From contig PYIU01000003.1 of NCBI GenBank assembly GCA_003415625.1, positions 5,704,001-5,768,000 of the forward strand: a DNA stretch of 64,000 bases. The letters are read 5' to 3'. The position numbers and the translations under genes are program-made. Shown here piece by piece: positions 59,732 through 64,000 of the stretch. The stretch is from Aquanectria penicillioides (Eukaryota > Ascomycota > Sordariomycetes > Hypocreales > Nectriaceae). The notes under the pieces were generated by a model. That model was given only the letters and a program-made list of their open reading frames with translations. It searched no databases and had not been told where the DNA came from. The stretch's first letter is position 1; each line of letters starts with the position of its first letter.

Positions 59732-61428
59732 ATGTCGTCCTCGCCATCATCCTCCGCCAACAAGGGCGGCGGGCTCAATCTAGAGCTCGATTCATTCCGC
59801 CAGCAGTGGATCTCGGATCTTCAGCATCAGCATGACCATCAACCCCCGCCCCGGATTCTCAGACTCCCCGGGCCGCACCCACTACTACTACTACGACGGC
59901 CGGTCCGTCTCGCCGCCGGGGCCCGTCCATATCTTCTCGGGCATCAAAGCCCGTGGCCCTTGTTGATGAAATTGACGAAGACTACGTCCCGGCTCAAGCG
60001 TTTGATGAACCCCCGGCTCCAACTCAGGATGTCCACCATGTTGATGGTATCTCGTCCAAGAAGAAGCTCGTCTCAGCTCTGGATCACTATGAAGAAGCCA
60101 TGGCCAAGGAGGCCCAAGGCAGCATGGGCGATAGTCTGAAGCTCTATCGAAAGGCATATCGGGTATGCCTCCTACTTCTTTTTCCAAGTTGCTCAACCAC
60201 CAATGCTAACATGCGCTCATAGCTTGACAGTGGGGTGGATCGAAGATATCGTGAGAAGCATTTCTCCAAGTCCATGCCGGCAATTCACGCCACTGGTTCA
60301 TCAACTATCATTAACAATACCGTTACACCGTCATCATTATCATCATCCTCTAAGCCTGGCCAGCCAGATTCTACCGCCCCTGACTCCAAGCCTCTCTCCA
60401 TCGGTGAGCTTATTGCCAGCTTCTCCTCGCTCAAAATCGAGGCTGTCGCTCCTGAGGTTGAGGGTATGCCTCAGCCCCCCTGTCCTCTTGCAGACCTCCC
60501 CGACGAGATTCTCATGCATATTCTGCGCGATGTAGCTACCGACGACGTTGCAGACTTCGCCCGTCTCTCTCGCGTTTGCAAGCGCCTCGCGTACCTAGTG
60601 GCCACCGAGCAGCGCATCTGGCGCCATGTCGCTTGCAGCAGCCAGGTTGGCTTCGCCAGCATGCTGTACCGCTTCGAGAAGGGCATCGAGTGGAATGAGC
60701 TGGAAGAGGACGAGCAGGACACCATGCAGATCATTGACGGTTACGTCGTGACCCCCGCCGAGCTCGCCCAGCGACGCCGTGAAGCTGCAGTGGCTCTGAC
60801 CGAGTCTCTAACTCCCTCCGTCTACCCGTCTTGGAAGGCCCTCTTCCGCTCGCGACCTCGTATACGCTTCAACGGCTGCTACATCAGCACTGTCAACTAT
60901 GTCCGCACTGGTCAGGCCTCAACCAACCAAACAACCTGGGGCAGCCCTATCCACATCGTCACATACTATCGCTACCTGCGTTTCTTCCGCGATGGTACCG
61001 TCATCAGCCTCTTGACTACCAACGAGCCCACTGACGTCGTCCACCACCTAACTCGCGAGACACTCAGCTTGCACCGCGACTCTGCCCATCGCCACCTCCC
61101 CTCTGCGGTAATGGCTCTAGCCCTGCGAGGCCGCTGGCGCTTGTCTTCGGCCGATGACCACCGCGGTCCTGGCTCAAGCACATCGCGGGGCGGACGTGAC
61201 GACCCCGAAGGCGACGTCTTCATCGAGACGGAGGGGGTGGGATCCAAGTATATCTACCGACTTGACCTATCCCTGAGAAGCGCTGGCAAGGGAACCCGGA
61301 ATAACAAGCTTATCTGGAGGGGATTTTATAACTACAACAAACTTACAGACGACTGGGGCGAGTTTGGCCCCAGAAATGAGAAGCCCTACTTTTTCAGCCG
61401 TGTCAAGAGCTATGGATCTGGGGAATAA
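59732..61428 (+). CDS. F-box protein, FBXO9/Pof7/Hrt3-like
   Basis: Exons are 59732-60162 and 60223-61428, with a 60-nt intron and an ATGCTAAC branch site, about 545 residues. F-box proteins are substrate receptors of SCF ubiquitin ligases. A TPR-like helix pair spans the intron (ALDHYEEAMAKEAQGSMGD, KLYRKAYRLDSGVDRRYRE), as in FBXO9. The F-box begins near residue 233 (LADLPDEILMHILRDVATDD, then LSRVCKRLAYLVATEQRIW). The C-terminal Hrt3/FBXO9 region contains RPRIRFNGCYISTVNYVR and IWRGFYNYNKLTDDWGEF. Exon 1 needs one extra base. After HDHQPP the uncorrected frame becomes Pro/Leu/Arg nonsense, while APTTTTTTAGPSRRRGP and ALVDEIDEDYVP lie one frame back, consistent with a C missing from C5 at 59843-59847. 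Yeast Hrt3 and fission-yeast Pof7 are the relatives; substrates here are unknown. Confidence 0.88.
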
Positions 61429-62352
61429 TGGCGTCAATGGAAGAGGATCGAACAGAGAGCCAGAGTACTGCGAAATCATGATACGACGGGACGCTTATTA
61501 GAATGGGGGGCCAGGCCATGAAAATACCGTGGTTCGGCGCTTAGGGGGCGTCATCCAGTACGGTAGAGGTAGACAAGTAGATTTATCCGTCTGTTAATCT
61601 CTCCTTCCATCATGTCGAGTTACTTGGGTCGATCAATAAGATCACGGCTGTGAGGCGACCAGAGAAATAACTAAGTCATAGCAATGTGGCACCTTCTCTA
61701 TGCATATTCAGAAGGAGGAGAGCCTAAACGGGATATTGCTGAATCGTATTACTGCATTGCTTCGTGACATTACTAGGTTCCTATAGTGATATGTATCATC
61801 TTATGTACATTTACCTACCCCTCTGATGATCCCCATGCCAACCCAGAAAACAGTTGTCCTACGCGCTGTCCTGGGTGCGTAATGGCAAAACTACATCAAC
61901 GCTACTGCTAATGTTGCAATAATTCCAAGAACCCAAAAACGCCCACAACATTGACCAGCTGAAATGATATACTAGATGGACAACGGCCACGTGCTCGTAA
62001 ATCCGTGTGCTAAGATATAGCGGGGAGATGATATATCGTAAATGGTACGTATACAATGTTCCTATCAAGGAAACTCGCCTCCAAGTGTGCCATAGGCTAA
62101 TTATGTTTATAATGTATGTTGTAAGAATGTCAGGGTATCGTTCATCGATAATGATGGTCAGGTAAAGACGACGCTGTTGCTCCAACCCAGACAGTGTGAA
62201 ATGTCGGGCGCATGCACCGGGTATCAATTGCAATAACAACTTGTTGTAAAGAGCGTGTACTGGGGTGAGGACTCCCCACTCCGTTGGAAACTCAGTGATT
62301 AACCAAAAGCGATTCTCGGGTGGCATCGACATCGCATATGAGCATAGCCACT
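61429..62352. other. Convergent intergenic region
   Basis: The F-box gene (+) and the proline-rich gene (-) end toward each other. The sequence is moderately AT-rich with only short frames. I see no gene. Confidence 0.55.
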
Positions 62353-63999
62353 TCATCTGAGACGTTTTCCATCCAGGAATTTGGGACTGGTTCCTTCGTA
62401 GTACTGATCCTGATACTGCATAGCTTTTCTTGCTTGATATTCTGCCTTCTCATCTTCGTCCAGGCTGAATGCTTTCTTCAACCAACCAAAGGCGCTCTTC
62501 TTCTTTTTCAGACGTTTTCCTCCGGCTTGCGTGGTTGCTCGAGAGGTGACAGTGGCAGCATCATCATACGTTGCAGTAGTTACGCTGCTCAAAGTGCTCA
62601 TGCCACCCATGCGGGAAGGCTGTTGACGCACATGGCCTGGAAAGTACCCGGATGGGTGGGATTGCAGATTCTGGGCGTCAGCAGTGTGAGGTCGTTGCTG
62701 AAGAGGAGAGTGGGGTGATGCGCGAACAGGATGGTAAAACTGCTGCTGTTCAGAATGCGGTGAGGACATCAGTTGAGGGTGAATGGGAACAGTGAAATCG
62801 GCATGGGAGCTTGCACGAGGTAACCGATGTTGATGAAATGCTTCCATGTCAGAGGCGTAGGCAGAATCGGGAACCTGAGACAATGCTGTTTTTGGTGTGC
62901 GGTCAGCAGTTGTTGGGCGGAGCATTCTCGCCTCCACACTTCTCGGTGGTATCTGGATCGATTCTGGAGGTGTTGTGCGCTGCCGTAAAGATGTCCTCTT
63001 CTGTAAAAACCCTCCTTGGGCCTGATGTCCCTGTGGAGGCGACTGCGCCTGGGGTTGAGCCCGAGACTGAGGCCGCGACTGTGGTCGCGACTGTGGCCTT
63101 GATTGAGGCCTGGACTGCGGCCTGGACTGCGGCCTAGACTGGGGTCTTGGAGAAGGGATCGTTTGAGACCTAGACTGAGGCCTCGGGGGAGGCATCGTTT
63201 GAGATCTAGACTGAGGTCTCAATTGCATATTCACTTGGGGCATGAGCTGAGGTGGTGACCCCCCTTTGACCATTGGAGAAGGAAGAGGCTCAGGAAGTTG
63301 AGGCGTATACGTCCGTGGTTGAAGAATATACAGCGGGCCATCGTCAAACCCGCCTTGGGAGTCCGCGGCGTCGGTTTCCGGCTTCTTGGGCGGCTCATTT
63401 TTCGTTTTTTCTTCAGTTGATATTATCTTAGGTGTACCACTGTAGACGGTTGGGGAGAGGGTTGGAAGTTCGATCTCGGGAACAGGAGCCGGTGCCTGTG
63501 CCGGTGCTGGTGACAGGGCAAGGGTTGGGGGAGGTGGGGGTGCCGCTGGTCGAAAGCTGATGCGAGGAGGAAGGAGGGGAGTAGATCCGGGAAGAGGAAA
63601 GTCGCTGAGGGTATCAACCTCGGGGTCCTCAACTCTAGGAGGTTGGAGCGTGTCTGCAGATGCCTCGCTGCGAATACTTGCGACGGGAGTAGTGGATTGG
63701 GGGCGAGAGGGCGTAGGTGACGAGGGTGATGATGGTGATGAGGGAGCTGAATCGTCTTCGTTTGCAGCGGCCTGGACGGGAAGAGAGAAAGGCGGAATAG
63801 TGGCCTGGTTGTGATTAGAGTCATTCACCCGTACAGCCGAATTACGGTGACCTACCCAAGTCTTTCGGCTCACCTCACCGGCCGTCTTCTCCATCTCAGC
63901 AACAATGGTCATCAACTTGATGATTAGCCCGTTCAAGTCTTGGGCTTGGTTGTTGAGATCATCAAAGGCGTTGAGCCAGCCATCGGCATTCCCCTTCAT
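62353..63999 (-). CDS. Proline/glutamine/serine-rich disordered protein of unknown function (5' end at window edge)
   Basis: Minus-strand exons are probably 63999-63874 and 63804-62353, about 525 visible residues. The 69-nt segment between them has a GTGAGC donor, a CTAAT branch-like site and a CAG acceptor, and is stop-free and a multiple of three, so it could also be read through. An N-terminal helix (LNAFDDLNNQAQDLNGLIIK, then MTIVAEMEKTAGE) is followed by Pro/Ser/Gln-rich sequence with a tandem PQSR tetrapeptide array. The C terminus is basic and compact: KRLKKKKSAFGWLKKAFSLD, then KAEYQARKAMQYQDQYYEG. That could be a membrane-binding or peptide-binding end, but this is a guess. No family was recognised. 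ATG 63999 abuts the window edge, so the true start may lie outside. Confidence 0.65.
   Translation of the reverse strand: MKGNADGWLNAFDDLNNQAQDLNGLIIKLMTIVAEMEKTAGEVSRKTWVGHRNSAVRVNDSNHNQATIPPFSLPVQAAANEDDSAPSSPSSPSSPTPSRPQSTTPVASIRSEASADTLQPPRVEDPEVDTLSDFPLPGSTPLLPPRISFRPAAPPPPPTLALSPAPAQAPAPVPEIELPTLSPTVYSGTPKIISTEEKTKNEPPKKPETDAADSQGGFDDGPLYILQPRTYTPQLPEPLPSPMVKGGSPPQLMPQVNMQLRPQSRSQTMPPPRPQSRSQTIPSPRPQSRPQSRPQSRPQSRPQSRPQSRPQSRAQPQAQSPPQGHQAQGGFLQKRTSLRQRTTPPESIQIPPRSVEARMLRPTTADRTPKTALSQVPDSAYASDMEAFHQHRLPRASSHADFTVPIHPQLMSSPHSEQQQFYHPVRASPHSPLQQRPHTADAQNLQSHPSGYFPGHVRQQPSRMGGMSTLSSVTTATYDDAATVTSRATTQAGGKRLKKKKSAFGWLKKAFSLDEDEKAEYQARKAMQYQDQYYEGTSPKFLDGKRLR
63059..63140 (-). repeat. Tandem 12-bp repeat coding (PQSR)n
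   Basis: About seven units of a degenerate 12-bp repeat, read on the minus strand as Pro-Gln-Ser-Arg. It is in frame within the proline-rich gene, so unit number can vary without breaking the protein. Confidence 0.85.
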
Positions 64000-64000
64000 A

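Overview
This is nuclear DNA of a filamentous ascomycete, most likely a Sordariomycete and possibly Hypocreales. Genes carry short GT..AG introns (mostly 50-150 nt) with CTAAC/CTGAC-type branch sites, intergenic DNA is large and rich in microsatellites, CCTAGG-centred palindromes recur between genes, and there is an AT-rich block of the kind left by repeat-induced mutation. The order-level placement is inference. The gene models are mine, built by joining open frames at splice sites and checking that protein-family motifs run across each junction.

Layout. 1-188: 3' end of a truncated gene (+). 1256-2960: SAS4-domain chromatin protein (+). 4045-8556: TAF2 of TFIID (+). 10132-15265: SIN3 corepressor (+, six exons and a 5'-UTR intron). 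17581-16088: acetyl-CoA acetyltransferase ERG10 (-). 18636-22482: U5 snRNP GTPase SNU114 (+). 22483-27180: gene-free, dense in purine-rich simple repeats. 28160-27181: CIA2/MIP18 Fe-S assembly factor (-). 28161-36109: gene-free, ending in a pyrimidine-rich leader. 36110-39279: Zn(II)2Cys6 transcription factor (+, eight exons). 41120-40085: two-span mitochondrial membrane protein (-). 42135-41485: DsbA-like thioredoxin-fold protein (-). 42136-47498: gene-free with an AT-rich core. 47499-49374: ZIP zinc transporter (+). 51171-49934: 2-oxoglutarate/Fe(II) oxygenase-like protein (-), divergent from FRG1-like protein (51570-52455, +). 54621-53351: WDR89-like WD40 protein (-). 56805-55351: MTM1/SLC25A39-type mitochondrial carrier (-). 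59732-61428: FBXO9/Pof7-like F-box protein (+). 63999-62353: proline-rich disordered protein (-), reaching the window edge.

The content is housekeeping: transcription and chromatin (SAS4, TAF2, SIN3), splicing (SNU114, perhaps FRG1), sterol precursor supply (ERG10), and Fe-S, metal or mitochondrial functions (CIA2, ZIP, MTM1, the membrane protein). I see no secondary-metabolite cluster, CRISPR array, rRNA, convincing tRNA or intact transposon.

The most striking signal is that seven otherwise intact conserved genes each need exactly one extra base, always next to a C or G run, to keep their reading frame. Systematic one-base under-calling in the assembly is much the likeliest cause, but anyone using these gene models must know it. 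The best regulatory lead is a group of five CAAGGT motifs upstream of the zinc transporter.
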